Below are positions 24,365 to 33,480 of a DNA stretch of 64,000 bases, piece by piece. The position numbers and the translations under genes are program-made. The stretch lies in the NCBI GenBank assembly GCA_964488685.1, contig CAZAVY010000001.1, positions 1-64,000 on the forward strand. The letters run 5' to 3'. This DNA is from GCA-001735895 sp964488685. GTDB lineage: Bacteria > Pseudomonadota > Gammaproteobacteria > GCA-001735895. Below the pieces are notes generated by a model. That model made no database searches, was not told where the DNA came from, and saw only the letters and a list, made by a program, of their open reading frames with translations. Position 1 is the first letter of the stretch; the number at the start of each line of letters is the position of its first letter.

Positions 24365-25678
24365 TCATGTGACTCCTGCAAGCGCATCAGTCACTACTTC
24401 GAATCGATCTGAAGAAATCTCGAATTTGTGGCTTAAACGCTTTAATAGTGCGGGCGTTAGCCGCAGTTTCAAGTGAATATCGCCATTAATTTCAAAATTT
24501 TCAGCATCAATTACGCAACTTTCGAACAAAAAAGCCCGGATCTGACCTTCGTGGGTCTTTAAAACCAACCGATATGTCGAGGCCTGTTCACAAAATCGAT
24601 CGCGTAAAACATCGATTAACTCTGCGAAACCGGACCGGGTTATCGCCGAAACCCAAATTCGCCAAGCTTGATCTCGTGCATCCCGATCGATACGTGCTTC
24701 AAATCCGGTCACATCGATCTTGTTGTAAATGAGCAGCTGCGGAACTGCCTCCGCACCAATTTCCTGTAATACCTTGTCGACCGCCTCAATTTTTTCCTGA
24801 CGACTGTCGTCCGAGCAGTCAACCACATGCAGAATCAAATCGGCTTCGCGCGTCTCAACCAAAGTGGCACGAAATGACGCCACCAGGTCATGCGGCAGAT
24901 GCCGAATAAAACCGACCGTATCGGCAAGTATGACGACCTGTTGTTCAGATAACCGGAGTTTTCTCAGGGTTGGGTCTAGGGTCGCAAAAAGCTTATCCGC
25001 AACGTACACCGAGGCATCGGTCAGCGCATTGAACAGGGTCGATTTGCCAGCGTTGGTATAGCCTACCAGAGAGAGGGTCGGCAGCTCGGCTTTTTTACGC
25101 GCCTGGCGGCTCTGTTCACGCTGGCGAGCTACCTTGAGCAGGCGGTTGTTGAGATACTTGATGCGTTTACCCAACAGACGCCGATCGGTTTCGAGCTGTG
25201 TCTCACCGGGTCCACGCAATCCGATACCACCCTTTTGGCGTTCAAGATGGGTCCAGCCACGCACCAGACGGGTCGACAGGTGCTTTAACTGTGCTAATTC
25301 GACCTGGAGCTTACCTTCGAAGGATTGCGCGCGTTGTGCAAATATATCGAGAATCAAGCCGGTACGGTCGAGCACGCGGCATTGCAGAGCCTGCTCAAGG
25401 TTCCTCTCCTGCGATGGCGACAGCGGGTGATTAAACAACACCACGTCAACCTGTTGCGAGGCGACCTGGGCAGTGACTTGTTGGAGTTTTCCTTTGCCGA
25501 TAAAAGTCTTTGCCGAGGGCTGTTGGCGACTGCCGACAATCAGGTCGACATCAACCACATCTGCCGAACGCACAAGTTCGACGAATTCGTCAATATCATC
25601 CTGGTCGGGTTGATGCGGAAAATTAATATGGACCAGAAGCGCGCGTTCCCCCGCGCGCGGTCGCTCAAATTCGAACAA
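24365..25678 (-). CDS. hflX: GTPase HflX
   Basis: HflX is a ribosome-associated GTPase that splits stalled ribosomes. The N-terminal domain contains HPLSPSQERNLE and the GPGETQLETDRRLL family motif. The G domain follows: GYTNAGKSTLFN (G1), the threonine-containing switch near FATLDPT (G2), DTVGFI (G3) and NKID (G4). At 437 residues it is normal. It lies 11 bases downstream of hfq and is probably co-transcribed. Confidence 0.96.
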   Translation of the reverse strand: MFEFERPRAGERALLVHINFPHQPDQDDIDEFVELVRSADVVDVDLIVGSRQQPSAKTFIGKGKLQQVTAQVASQQVDVVLFNHPLSPSQERNLEQALQCRVLDRTGLILDIFAQRAQSFEGKLQVELAQLKHLSTRLVRGWTHLERQKGGIGLRGPGETQLETDRRLLGKRIKYLNNRLLKVARQREQSRQARKKAELPTLSLVGYTNAGKSTLFNALTDASVYVADKLFATLDPTLRKLRLSEQQVVILADTVGFIRHLPHDLVASFRATLVETREADLILHVVDCSDDSRQEKIEAVDKVLQEIGAEAVPQLLIYNKIDVTGFEARIDRDARDQAWRIWVSAITRSGFAELIDVLRDRFCEQASTYRLVLKTHEGQIRAFLFESCVIDAENFEINGDIHLKLRLTPALLKRLSHKFEISSDRFEVVTDALAGVT

Positions 25679-25689
25679 TAAGACCTCCG

Positions 25690-25938
25690 TTAACGGTTGC
25701 CTTCTCCATCTTCCTGATGGGGATGATCGACACTGACATTACGTGCGGGAACGATTGTGGAAATCGCGTGCTTGTAGACCATCTGGCTGACGTTGTTCTT
25801 GAGCAGCACGACAAACTGGTCGAAAGACTCGATCTGACCCTGCAACTTAATACCATTCACCAGGAAAATAGAAACCGGTACATGTTCTTTTCGTAAAGCA
25901 TTCAGGTAGGGTTCTTGTAGCATTTGTCCTTTTGACAT
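25690..25938 (-). CDS. hfq: RNA chaperone Hfq
   Basis: Hfq forms a hexameric Sm-like ring that pairs small RNAs with mRNAs. The Sm1 motif is VSIFLVNGIKLQGQIESFDQ and Sm2 contains YKHAISTIVP, with the Q8 and Y25-type contact positions present in the first 30 residues (EPYLNALRKEHVP). At 82 residues the C-terminal tail is short and acidic. It lies about 50 bases after miaA, as in most gammaproteobacteria. Confidence 0.98.
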   Translation of the reverse strand: MSKGQMLQEPYLNALRKEHVPVSIFLVNGIKLQGQIESFDQFVVLLKNNVSQMVYKHAISTIVPARNVSVDHPHQEDGEGNR

Positions 25939-25988
25939 AAATTTGCACTCCTTAAAATTATTATTGTAAATCTACCACGGTACTGGAT

Positions 25989-26972
25989 TTAGAACTTTGA
26001 GGTAGAGTCTATGGTTCCCTTGCTTTTAATGCGTTCCGGTTGAAGCCCGGTAAATGCAGCCTCAACTTCATCAAATATAGCATCTTTACTGTAATTCAAG
26101 CAATTGAATGACTTTTCCCGTGGCTGTTTGCGCAACCAGGTAATCTGACGTTTGGCAAGCTGGCGCGTCGCGGCGATACCCTTGTCAATCATTTCCGGGC
26201 GTGTGATTTTGTCATCGAGATACTCCCATATCTGGCGATAACCGACGCAGCGCATCGACGGCAGGGATTGATTCAGATCAGCGCGCGCCTTGAGTTGGGA
26301 GACTTCTTCGATGAATCCTCGCTCCAGCATATCTAGAAATCTTAATTCGATACGCCGATGCAGCTGTGCCCGCTCGCCGGCGGCGAGAACGATCTTCTCG
26401 ATATCGCCACCGTAGCCAGTCGACTCACGTTGCTGTAACGCGGAAAGCGCTTCGCCGGTTATCTCATACACTTCAAGCGCGCGTTGAATTCGCTGCGAAT
26501 CGGTTGATTTGATTCGATCCGCGCTGACCGGATCAACCCGTGCCAGCCTCTCGTGCATCGCGTCCCAGCCAACTGTTCGAGCCTGCCGGTCGAGGCGTTT
26601 GCGTAAGGCACTATCAGCCGCCGGTAACCGATTGAGGCCATTTTCGAAGACCTGGAAATACATCATGGTACCGCCAACCAGTAGCGGGATTCGGCCACGC
26701 CGGCTGATTTCATGCACCAGTTGGCGACTATGCTGTAAGAAATCCCATGCAGAATAGGGATCGGCAGGATCGATAATATCGATCAGATGATGCGCGACCG
26801 AGCCAAGAATCGAAGCTTCGGGCTTGGCGGTACCGATGTCCATGCCTCGATAAATCAAGGCTGAATCGACACTGATTATTTCAACTTCGAAACGCTGACT
26901 TATTTCCAACGCGAGTTCGGTTTTCCCGGTAGCGGTCGCACCCATTAACAAAATGACCTTCGGATCGAACAT
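25989..26972 (-). CDS. miaA: tRNA dimethylallyltransferase
   Basis: MiaA adds a dimethylallyl group to A37 of tRNAs reading U-starting codons. The P-loop GATATGKTELA is near the start, followed by SVDSALIYRGMDIGTAKP and the GGTMMYFQ block; the C-terminal zone has RQLAKRQITWLR. The frame is open further upstream, but the ATG at 26972 (MFDPKVILLMG) fits the family and lies one base after the mutL stop, so I start there (327 residues). Co-translation with mutL is likely. Confidence 0.96.
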   Translation of the reverse strand: MFDPKVILLMGATATGKTELALEISQRFEVEIISVDSALIYRGMDIGTAKPEASILGSVAHHLIDIIDPADPYSAWDFLQHSRQLVHEISRRGRIPLLVGGTMMYFQVFENGLNRLPAADSALRKRLDRQARTVGWDAMHERLARVDPVSADRIKSTDSQRIQRALEVYEITGEALSALQQRESTGYGGDIEKIVLAAGERAQLHRRIELRFLDMLERGFIEEVSQLKARADLNQSLPSMRCVGYRQIWEYLDDKITRPEMIDKGIAATRQLAKRQITWLRKQPREKSFNCLNYSKDAIFDEVEAAFTGLQPERIKSKGTIDSTSKF

Positions 26973-26973
26973 T

Positions 26974-28785
26974 TTACTGCCCGCGCAAAAACAGCTTGTC
27001 GAGTTGATCCAGGCTAAGCTGCTTCCAGGTCGGTCGCCCATGATTGCATTGACCGCTGCGCTCGGTCTGCTCGATGTCGCGCAGCAGGGCATTCATTTCG
27101 TCGCGGTTGAGCATACGATTTGCTCGCACCGAGGCATGACAGGCCATGGTCGACAGCATTTCATTTTGAAACTCCTGAATGCGTTCCGAACTTCCATGCT
27201 CGGCCAGGTCCGACAGAACGTCTCGAAGCAGTTGTTCGCTGTCTGCGTGTTTGAGCAATGCCGGGATCGAGCGTAGCCTAAGCTGTTCCGGGCCCAGACG
27301 TTCGACCTTTAACCCGAGATGATTGAAAAACTCATTGTTTGCTTCAACCAGATCAGCCTCTGCCAGGCTGACGTTGAACACAATCGGAACCAACAAGGGT
27401 TGCGCAATCACATCCTCCACTGCTGCATTTTGTTTCATACGCTCATATACGATGCGCTCGTGCGCGGCGTGCATATCGACGATGATCAGGCCATCGCTAT
27501 TTTCGGCCAGAATATAGATGCCTTTCAGCTGGGCAACGGCAAATCCCAACGGTGGGACCTGATGCTGTGCTTCGGCATCCTCAAGCGACCCGATCCGGGG
27601 ATTTAACAGGGCCGCATAGGATTGCATTTGTTCGCGCAGCTTAGCCGAATGATCTGTGCCCTGAAACTGGCTGAAGTTGAGACCGGATTGCCCGGGTCCG
27701 CTCGAAGTAAAATTTTCGGCGACAGCAAAGCCCGGTGATTCGATTTGCTGTTCCGGTTGCACTTTTCCGAGTGCCTGGTGCAGACTGCGAAACAGAAAAT
27801 CATGCACCGTGCGCGAATTTCGAAAACGCACTTCATGCTTTTGCGGGTGCACATTTACATCCAGCTCACGGGTTTCCATCGTCAGCGACAGTACGTAAGC
27901 AGGATGCCTGCCGTGAAACAACAGGTCTTGATAGGCCTGACGCACGGCATGGTTAATGAGTTTATCTCGCACCATGCGCTGATTGACAAAGAAATACTGC
28001 ATGTCGGCCTGACTGCGATTAAATGTGGGCAACGCCACGCATCCATCGAGGCGCAGATTATCGGCGCTGATATCGATTTCAACCAGACTCCCGGCAAAGG
28101 TCTTGCCGCATAAGGCTGCGAGCCGTAAAAGTCGGTCCTGTGAATTTTGAACCGAGGCTAGCTGATAGATCACTTTTTGATTGTGAATCAGTTTGAACGC
28201 TACCGCCGGATGACTCAAGGCCAGATTTTTAAACAGGGTCTCGATATGTTTGTATTCGGTTTGCTCGGTTCGCAAAAACTTTTTTCGGGCCGGCACGTTG
28301 TAAAACAATTCCCGCACTTCGACCTGGCTACCCTGGGGCAAGGCGTCAGGAATCGGGTCGGCATTTTCCCGCGCCTGCAGTTTCCAGGCATGATTGGCTG
28401 ACCCGATACGCGACGCGAGACTCAGACGTGAAACTGACGCGATGCTGGGTAGAGCCTCGCCTCTAAAACCCAGGGAATCGATGCTTTCGAGGTCTCCGAG
28501 GTTACTAATCTTGCTGGTGGCATGTCGCGCCATGGCACGGGTGAGTTGTTCGCGCTCGATTCCACAACCATCGTCGGTAACCCGGATCATCCTGGTGCCA
28601 CCCGCATCGACTTCTATCGTGATTGCACCGGCATCCGCATCGAGGCTGTTTTCGACCAGTTCTTTTACCACCGAAGCCGGTCGTTCGACCACTTCTCCAG
28701 CTGCTATCTGGTTGACAAGGTGAGAGCTTAAGGTATGGATCTGTGGCAATTTAATATTCCGGCAGCCGGGGGTGTTAGCCCGCAT
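26974..28785 (-). CDS. mutL: DNA mismatch repair protein MutL (endonuclease type)
   Basis: MutL links mismatch recognition to strand removal. The GHKL ATPase boxes are VKELVENSLDA (40-50), DDGCGI (71-76) and GFRGEALPSIASVS. Near residue 435 the DMHAAHERIVYE sequence matches the endonuclease motif of MutL proteins from bacteria without MutH, so this MutL probably nicks DNA itself. The ATG at 28785 lies inside the repeat element at 28777-28955. A TTG at 28749, just before PQIHTLSSHLVNQIAAGE, is an alternative that would fit usual N-termini better. The gene sits between the amidase/hydrolase region and miaA. Confidence 0.95.
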   Translation of the reverse strand: MRANTPGCRNIKLPQIHTLSSHLVNQIAAGEVVERPASVVKELVENSLDADAGAITIEVDAGGTRMIRVTDDGCGIEREQLTRAMARHATSKISNLGDLESIDSLGFRGEALPSIASVSRLSLASRIGSANHAWKLQARENADPIPDALPQGSQVEVRELFYNVPARKKFLRTEQTEYKHIETLFKNLALSHPAVAFKLIHNQKVIYQLASVQNSQDRLLRLAALCGKTFAGSLVEIDISADNLRLDGCVALPTFNRSQADMQYFFVNQRMVRDKLINHAVRQAYQDLLFHGRHPAYVLSLTMETRELDVNVHPQKHEVRFRNSRTVHDFLFRSLHQALGKVQPEQQIESPGFAVAENFTSSGPGQSGLNFSQFQGTDHSAKLREQMQSYAALLNPRIGSLEDAEAQHQVPPLGFAVAQLKGIYILAENSDGLIIVDMHAAHERIVYERMKQNAAVEDVIAQPLLVPIVFNVSLAEADLVEANNEFFNHLGLKVERLGPEQLRLRSIPALLKHADSEQLLRDVLSDLAEHGSSERIQEFQNEMLSTMACHASVRANRMLNRDEMNALLRDIEQTERSGQCNHGRPTWKQLSLDQLDKLFLRGQ

Positions 28786-28955
28786 TTTTGACCACCGTGC
28801 GTAGCGAGACGGCGAAGGGTCGTGCCCAGCCTGTATTTCACGACCGAAGAATGTGCAGACATGGTTAACACTATGTTAAGCGCTCTGACCGAGAGAAATG
28901 CAGGCAGGGAGCGCTTGGTGTCGTCACGCTAGAAAGGTGGTGAGAAATGAGGGCT
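28777..28955. repeat. 179-bp inverted-repeat element, family member 2 (MITE-like)
   Basis: The left end AGCCCGCATTTTTGACCACC and the right end (GGTGGTGAGAAATGAGGGCT) are imperfect inverted repeats of about 36 bases. The left arm agrees with the compact element at 12737-12790 over about 36 bases with two differences. The interior is unrelated and contains no gene. Position upstream of mutL means it supplies part of the mutL leader and one candidate start codon. Confidence 0.8.
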
Positions 28956-29082
28956 GGCCTGGCCCTGGATTTTAGTTGCTCGAGATTGTTCATCGGAGAA
29001 TGCTTGAGTAATATAGGCTGCTGATACAGATTCGAACAGAGAATACCAGAAAATTCGGTGGTTGGATTATGATTAAATCACG

Positions 29083-29886
29083 ATGAAGGAATTCACCTCA
29101 TTTGTCCTTGTGTTGCTGGGAATTTACCTGCTTTGCGTGGCGTTTTTGTATGCCTATCAACGCAAGTTACTTTACTTTCCGGTGCCGATAGATCCCACTT
29201 TCAGCGCGGAAGAAATTTCCATAAACAATAGGGGTACCATCCTGCATGGCTGGGTAATAAATCCGGGCAAATCCAGGGCGGCAATTTACTTCGGTGGGAA
29301 TGCCGAGCTGATTTCTCTGAATCAGACATTTTTCGAGGCTGTGTTTCGCGATTACAGTGTCTACCTGATCAATTATCGTGGTTACGGTAAAAGCCAGGGT
29401 TACCCGAGCGAATCCGGGCTGTTTTCGGATGCGCTCGCAATCTACGATCGATTGATCACCCAACACGACTCGATTATAGCCAGCGGGCGTAGCCTGGGCA
29501 GCGGTGTTGCGGTTTACCTGGCAGCCAATCGCCCACTGGAAAAATTAATACTGACGACCCCTTTCGATAGTATTACCGAGGTGGCTCAGAGGCTTTACCC
29601 AATTTTTCCGGTTCAATTCCTTATCAAGGATCGATTTGATTCTGCTTCACTCGCGGGTGAAATAGAGATTCCCGTTTTGATTATTAGCGCTGAACACGAT
29701 CGCGTAATAGCTTTGCATCATACCCTGGCACTCAGGCAGCGCTTCAACCGGACCGAGCTGGTTTACCGGATGATCGCGGGTGCTGCCCACAACGATATTA
29801 GCGACTTCCCTGAATACCGGGCGGCGCTACAAAAATTCATCCTGGAGCCTGTACCCCGTGACGAGGCTAGCTCTGACGGTTCCTGA
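29083..29886 (+). CDS. Membrane-anchored alpha/beta hydrolase (Bem46/YfhR-like)
   Basis: A single N-terminal membrane segment (about 5-24) anchors a 267-residue serine hydrolase. The nucleophile elbow is GRSLGSG (about 138-144), the acid lies in SAEHD and the histidine in AAHND. The YINYRGYGKSQG-type strand before the elbow is characteristic of the Bem46/DUF-type hydrolases. Natural substrates are unknown. It is transcribed opposite to its neighbours and converges on the amidase gene, overlapping it by 20 bases at the 3' ends. Confidence 0.85.
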   Translation: MKEFTSFVLVLLGIYLLCVAFLYAYQRKLLYFPVPIDPTFSAEEISINNRGTILHGWVINPGKSRAAIYFGGNAELISLNQTFFEAVFRDYSVYLINYRGYGKSQGYPSESGLFSDALAIYDRLITQHDSIIASGRSLGSGVAVYLAANRPLEKLILTTPFDSITEVAQRLYPIFPVQFLIKDRFDSASLAGEIEIPVLIISAEHDRVIALHHTLALRQRFNRTELVYRMIAGAAHNDISDFPEYRAALQKFILEPVPRDEASSDGS

Positions 29887-31042
29887 GATGGTTTTGAATC
29901 CCGGAAAAAACGGCCTTGGCGAGTTTGTGCTGGTGTTGCGGATTGCGTAGTTTCTTTTCTTCGCCCGGGTTTGACAGAAACGCGGTTTCTATCAGAATGG
30001 ATGGCATATCGGGTGCTTTCAGCACTGCGAATCCGGCTTGTTGAACTTTGCGGTTGTTGAGTTTGGAAATTTTACCGATATGCTTCAGCACGTCCGACCC
30101 AAGTTCCAGGCTATCCTGGATGGTTGCAGTTTGCGACAGATCGAGTAGAACCGACGCAATTAAATCATCTTTATCATCGAGGCTGATACCTCCGATCAGA
30201 TCGGCGGCATTCTCTTTGTCCGCAACCCAGCGTGCCGCTTCCGAACTGGCTCCGCTCAAGGACAAAGCGTAAACCGAGGCCCCTTTGGCAACCGGGCTAT
30301 GGAAAGAATCGGCGTGCAGCGAAACAAATATATCGGCTTCGGCCTGGCGGGCCTTTTTGACACGGTTGCGCAAGGATATAAAACGGTCCGCATCCCGGGT
30401 GAGTATCGCCCGATAGCCCGGAGTACGATTTATCAGCGTTTTCAACTTTTTGGCGACCGATAGCGTGACATCTTTTTCGCGCGTGCCCCTCTTGCCAATG
30501 GCGCCAGGATCACGACCGCCATGTCCCGCGTCGAGTGCAATGATAAATTTTTTGTTGTGCTTGTTGCGTTGTTGCTGGCTGGTCTCGATCGGTGTCGGAC
30601 TCAGGTTGGTTGCATGAAGGTCAACTACCAGTCTATGCCCCGACTTTCCGTCCGGCTTTAGCTCAAAACTGCGGGGGCGAACTTTAGCCTGCAGATCGAT
30701 GACAACACGCAACCGGCCATTATCCTTGCTCGCGGAACGGACCCCGCTCATCAGGTTAGTGGTTCGGGTACTTATATCGATTGCATCGCTTTTGCGAGTG
30801 TCTTCTAAATCTATGACGACCCGGTACGGATCCGCCAGCGTAAACAACCGATGCTCGAATTCCCCTGTGAGGTCAAACACAACCCGCGTATGAACCTCTG
30901 CGGATTGAGATATCCTTATGCCGGTGAGCGTTGATTTTGGCTTGGCGAAAGATGAATTAGCGTGCGTCAACAGCGCCAGCGACAACCCGTAACGGGATGC
31001 CCGCTTCAAGAAAAGGCGCCTTGCTGTAAAGAATGGGTTCAT
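29867..31042 (-). CDS. N-acetylmuramoyl-L-alanine amidase (AmiB/AmiC type), Tat-type leader
   Basis: The enzyme cleaves the peptide from peptidoglycan during septum splitting. The leader contains ARRLFLK (about 7-13), a twin-arginine pattern, followed by a hydrophobic stretch. An AMIN domain spans about 35-150 and the Amidase_3 catalytic domain about 165-391. Zinc ligands are visible in DAGHGGRDPGA, REKDVTLS, SLHADSF and LIETAFLSN. No LysM domain follows, as in AmiC. Its place between tsaE and mutL is that of amiB in enteric bacteria, so the exact symbol is left open. Confidence 0.92.
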   Translation of the reverse strand: MNPFFTARRLFLKRASRYGLSLALLTHANSSFAKPKSTLTGIRISQSAEVHTRVVFDLTGEFEHRLFTLADPYRVVIDLEDTRKSDAIDISTRTTNLMSGVRSASKDNGRLRVVIDLQAKVRPRSFELKPDGKSGHRLVVDLHATNLSPTPIETSQQQRNKHNKKFIIALDAGHGGRDPGAIGKRGTREKDVTLSVAKKLKTLINRTPGYRAILTRDADRFISLRNRVKKARQAEADIFVSLHADSFHSPVAKGASVYALSLSGASSEAARWVADKENAADLIGGISLDDKDDLIASVLLDLSQTATIQDSLELGSDVLKHIGKISKLNNRKVQQAGFAVLKAPDMPSILIETAFLSNPGEEKKLRNPQHQHKLAKAVFSGIQNHLRNRQS

Positions 31043-31175
31043 ATTTCCCGGTTTTCGACCTGTAACTGGATGCTATTTATAGTAAACCTCGCCTGAAAAA
31101 TCAACACTTTTTCTATATTTATTAATTAGATAGTGGAGATTTCTAAAAAAACCATCAAGAATATACCTAACCGCG

Positions 31176-31619
31176 TCAAATTATTCCGGATATCAGCTGT
31201 TCACCCCAATCGCTGGTTGGGTTCAGTTGCAAAAATCTGCCTTCAGGATGGTATTCGAGATCGATCTCCAAATCGACCGCTTGCAGGTATCCGCGCGCGC
31301 GCTGTGGCCATTCTATAAAGCACAAGGTTTGCGGGTTTAAGTAATCACGGTATCCAAGATACTCGAGTTCTTCAGGATCCGCGAGGCGATACAAATCGAA
31401 ATGTGCGACCGCGAATTTTGCCAACGAATAATACTCGACCAGGGTGTAAGTCGGGCTACGAACCCCGGTTTCCAGGCCTTGCGAACGCAGCGCACCGCGA
31501 ACCAGGGTTGTCTTGCCGGTGCCGAGTTCACCGCACAAGGTGATGACGCCACCGTGTTCACAGGTGGCGATCAGCCTGGCGCCAAAATTGCGCATTTCCT
31601 TTTCGTCGTGAATGAGCAA
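31176..31619 (-). CDS. tsaE: tRNA threonylcarbamoyladenosine biosynthesis ATPase TsaE
   Basis: TsaE works with TsaB and TsaD in forming t6A37 on tRNAs that read ANN codons. The P-loop is GELGTGKTTLVRG (about 30-42). SPTYTLVEYY and AHFDLYRL contain the remaining conserved residues, and FIEWPQRA is the Walker B-like block. Length is 147. The start lies six bases after the nnr stop and continues the nnr-tsaE-amidase order. TsaB is encoded at 49842-50507. Confidence 0.95.
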   Translation of the reverse strand: MLIHDEKEMRNFGARLIATCEHGGVITLCGELGTGKTTLVRGALRSQGLETGVRSPTYTLVEYYSLAKFAVAHFDLYRLADPEELEYLGYRDYLNPQTLCFIEWPQRARGYLQAVDLEIDLEYHPEGRFLQLNPTSDWGEQLISGII

Positions 31620-31625
31620 CTGCGG

Positions 31626-33083
31626 TTAACTCGAATCCCGTAGATTCTTGATGATTCCGGGTATCAGCCTGATGATGTCGCTGGCAATTAACCCCGTCTG
31701 GTCGTTGTTGGAACAGTAAAACTCCGCGCACAGGCCATGAATGAAAACGGCCGATTTTGCTGCTTCAAAAAGTGTCATTCCCTGCCCTATAAACGCGGCG
31801 ATAATACCACTGAGTACGTCACCCATGCCGGCACTGGCCATCCCTGGATTACCGTGGATATTGATTGCGGTCAAAACGTCGGCTTGTGCGATCAGGGTAC
31901 CGGCGCCTTTTAGCACACAGGTGGCATCGAAGGTATCGACCAGCCGCTCGCAGGCGTCGAGTCGATCTGCCTGAATTTCGGCAGACGATGTTGACAGCAA
32001 GGCCGCGGCTTCACCCGGGTGCGGGGTAATTACGATATTTTTCGATTCCAGTGATTGTAGAAAATCGGCACTGAGCGCACCGGCATCAACAACCAACGGC
32101 AAGCCGGTCTGACGCAACACCTGCAGGCATTTTTTGGCAGCATCGCTGCTACCGAGGCCCGGACCGATGACAACGACACTCGCTTCAGTTAATTTCGCCT
32201 CGAACTGGTCCCAGCCCTGCACCATGATTTCGGGAAAATTCGCCAGTTCAGCATGACATTGGGGATGTACCAGCGCAGTCACTAACCCTGCTCCGCTGCG
32301 TAATGCGGCCTGAGCCGCGAGCGCTACCGCCCCGCTCATACCCTGGTCGCCACCGACGATGAGCAAATTCCCGTAATGATTCTTGTGCGAATTTTGCTTT
32401 CGAGGCAAAGGTAGCTGACAGGTATCAATGACTTTCAACCTGGCTGCGACCGTATGTCGAACCCGCGTCGATACACCGAGATCCTCAAAAACCAGCTCAC
32501 CACAGTAATCCGGTCCATCGGCCAGCAACTGTCCACTTTTGGCAGCGATAAAGGTAACGGTCAATTGCGCATCAACCGCAACCGGCTGAGGGGTTCCTGT
32601 CAGACCACTAAGCCCGGTGGGAATATCGATCGCCACCCTGGGCAGGTCGCACTGATTGATGTTTGCGATCAATCCTCGCCAATGCTCATCCAGTGCCCGA
32701 TGCAACCCAATTCCGAGCAAACCATCGACAATGACATCACCGGTGATTTCCTGGTTTTGCCAATGCTGTGACCAGCCTCCGGCCTTTTCCCATAAAATTT
32801 TGAAGTGACGCGACGTATCCGACTGGCGTGACAGGTCACCCTGTATCAGTAATTGCACTTCGACGCCAGCCTGATGTGCGGCCAGTGCGACCACAAAAGC
32901 ATCACCGCCATTGTTACCCGCACCGGCAAACACGGTGATTTTCTTGACTCCCGGCCAGCGTTCCAGCAGTGCTTGCCAGACCCGTGTTCCGGCTCGATGC
33001 ATCAAATCGATCCCGGTCAGGCTATCCATTGCAAGCGCCGCCCGTTCGAGCTGATAAACCTGTTCTGGGGTGTAAAGAAGCAT
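31626..33083 (-). CDS. nnr: Bifunctional NAD(P)H-hydrate epimerase / dehydratase
   Basis: The enzyme repairs damaged NADHX and NADPHX. The N-terminal epimerase domain (about 1-215) contains the FAGAGNNGGDAFVVALAA loop and the AIDIPTGLSGLTG block. The C-terminal ADP- or ATP-dependent dehydratase (about 225-485) has the ribokinase-like fold with GPGLGSSDAA, LVVDAGALS, TPHPGEAA and GNPGMASAGMGDVLSGIIAA. Length (485) is as expected for the fusion. It is the first gene of the nnr-tsaE-amidase-mutL run. Confidence 0.95.
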   Translation of the reverse strand: MLLYTPEQVYQLERAALAMDSLTGIDLMHRAGTRVWQALLERWPGVKKITVFAGAGNNGGDAFVVALAAHQAGVEVQLLIQGDLSRQSDTSRHFKILWEKAGGWSQHWQNQEITGDVIVDGLLGIGLHRALDEHWRGLIANINQCDLPRVAIDIPTGLSGLTGTPQPVAVDAQLTVTFIAAKSGQLLADGPDYCGELVFEDLGVSTRVRHTVAARLKVIDTCQLPLPRKQNSHKNHYGNLLIVGGDQGMSGAVALAAQAALRSGAGLVTALVHPQCHAELANFPEIMVQGWDQFEAKLTEASVVVIGPGLGSSDAAKKCLQVLRQTGLPLVVDAGALSADFLQSLESKNIVITPHPGEAAALLSTSSAEIQADRLDACERLVDTFDATCVLKGAGTLIAQADVLTAINIHGNPGMASAGMGDVLSGIIAAFIGQGMTLFEAAKSAVFIHGLCAEFYCSNNDQTGLIASDIIRLIPGIIKNLRDSS

Positions 33084-33176
33084 GTTGAATTTATACCCCG
33101 GCGCCGGGAGTCTGTCGGACTTAGGATGAATCTACTGCGGAAAAGACTTTTTGGCCAGAATTTCCTGTCGATTTCG

Positions 33177-33446
33177 TTAAATATGAATAACGATACCCAA
33201 ACTGACTGAGGACGCGAAGGCGATGGTTTGCTCGCGCATCAGAAGCAGCAGAAAGACGACGGCGAAGGCCAGCAAGCCCGGTATTTCCCGCAGGCTTTGT
33301 AGGATCCCGATCTCAACCCCGGGGAATCCCACCTGTTCGACTGCAAAATTGTTAATCATCGCCGCTCAGCCGACAAAGCAAATCGGCACCGCTGCCGCTA
33401 AGAGATACAAATAAATTTCGGGTTTTTGCAGTTGTTGTCTTAACAT
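33177..33446 (-). pseudogene. N-terminal remnant of an MFS-type transporter with in-frame stop
   Basis: From ATG 33446 the frame reads MLRQQLQKPEIYLYLLAAA, then VPICFVG, a TGA at 33368-33366, then MINNFAVEQVGFPGVEIGI, LQSLREIPGLLAFAVVFLLL and LMREQTIAFASS before a final stop. This is the first two membrane segments of a major-facilitator transporter. The TGA falls where tryptophan (TGG) would be expected, so a single-base change explains it. The remaining ten or so helices are missing. It is a relic, not a selenoprotein, since the context is membrane and no catalytic site is involved. Confidence 0.6.
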
Positions 33447-33480
33447 GCATGCATTCTGTACCTAATCAATACCCTATTCA

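Noticed and set aside
33366..33368. In-frame TGA as a selenocysteine codon
   Set aside because: It lies between membrane segments at a tryptophan position in a gene that is truncated anyway.
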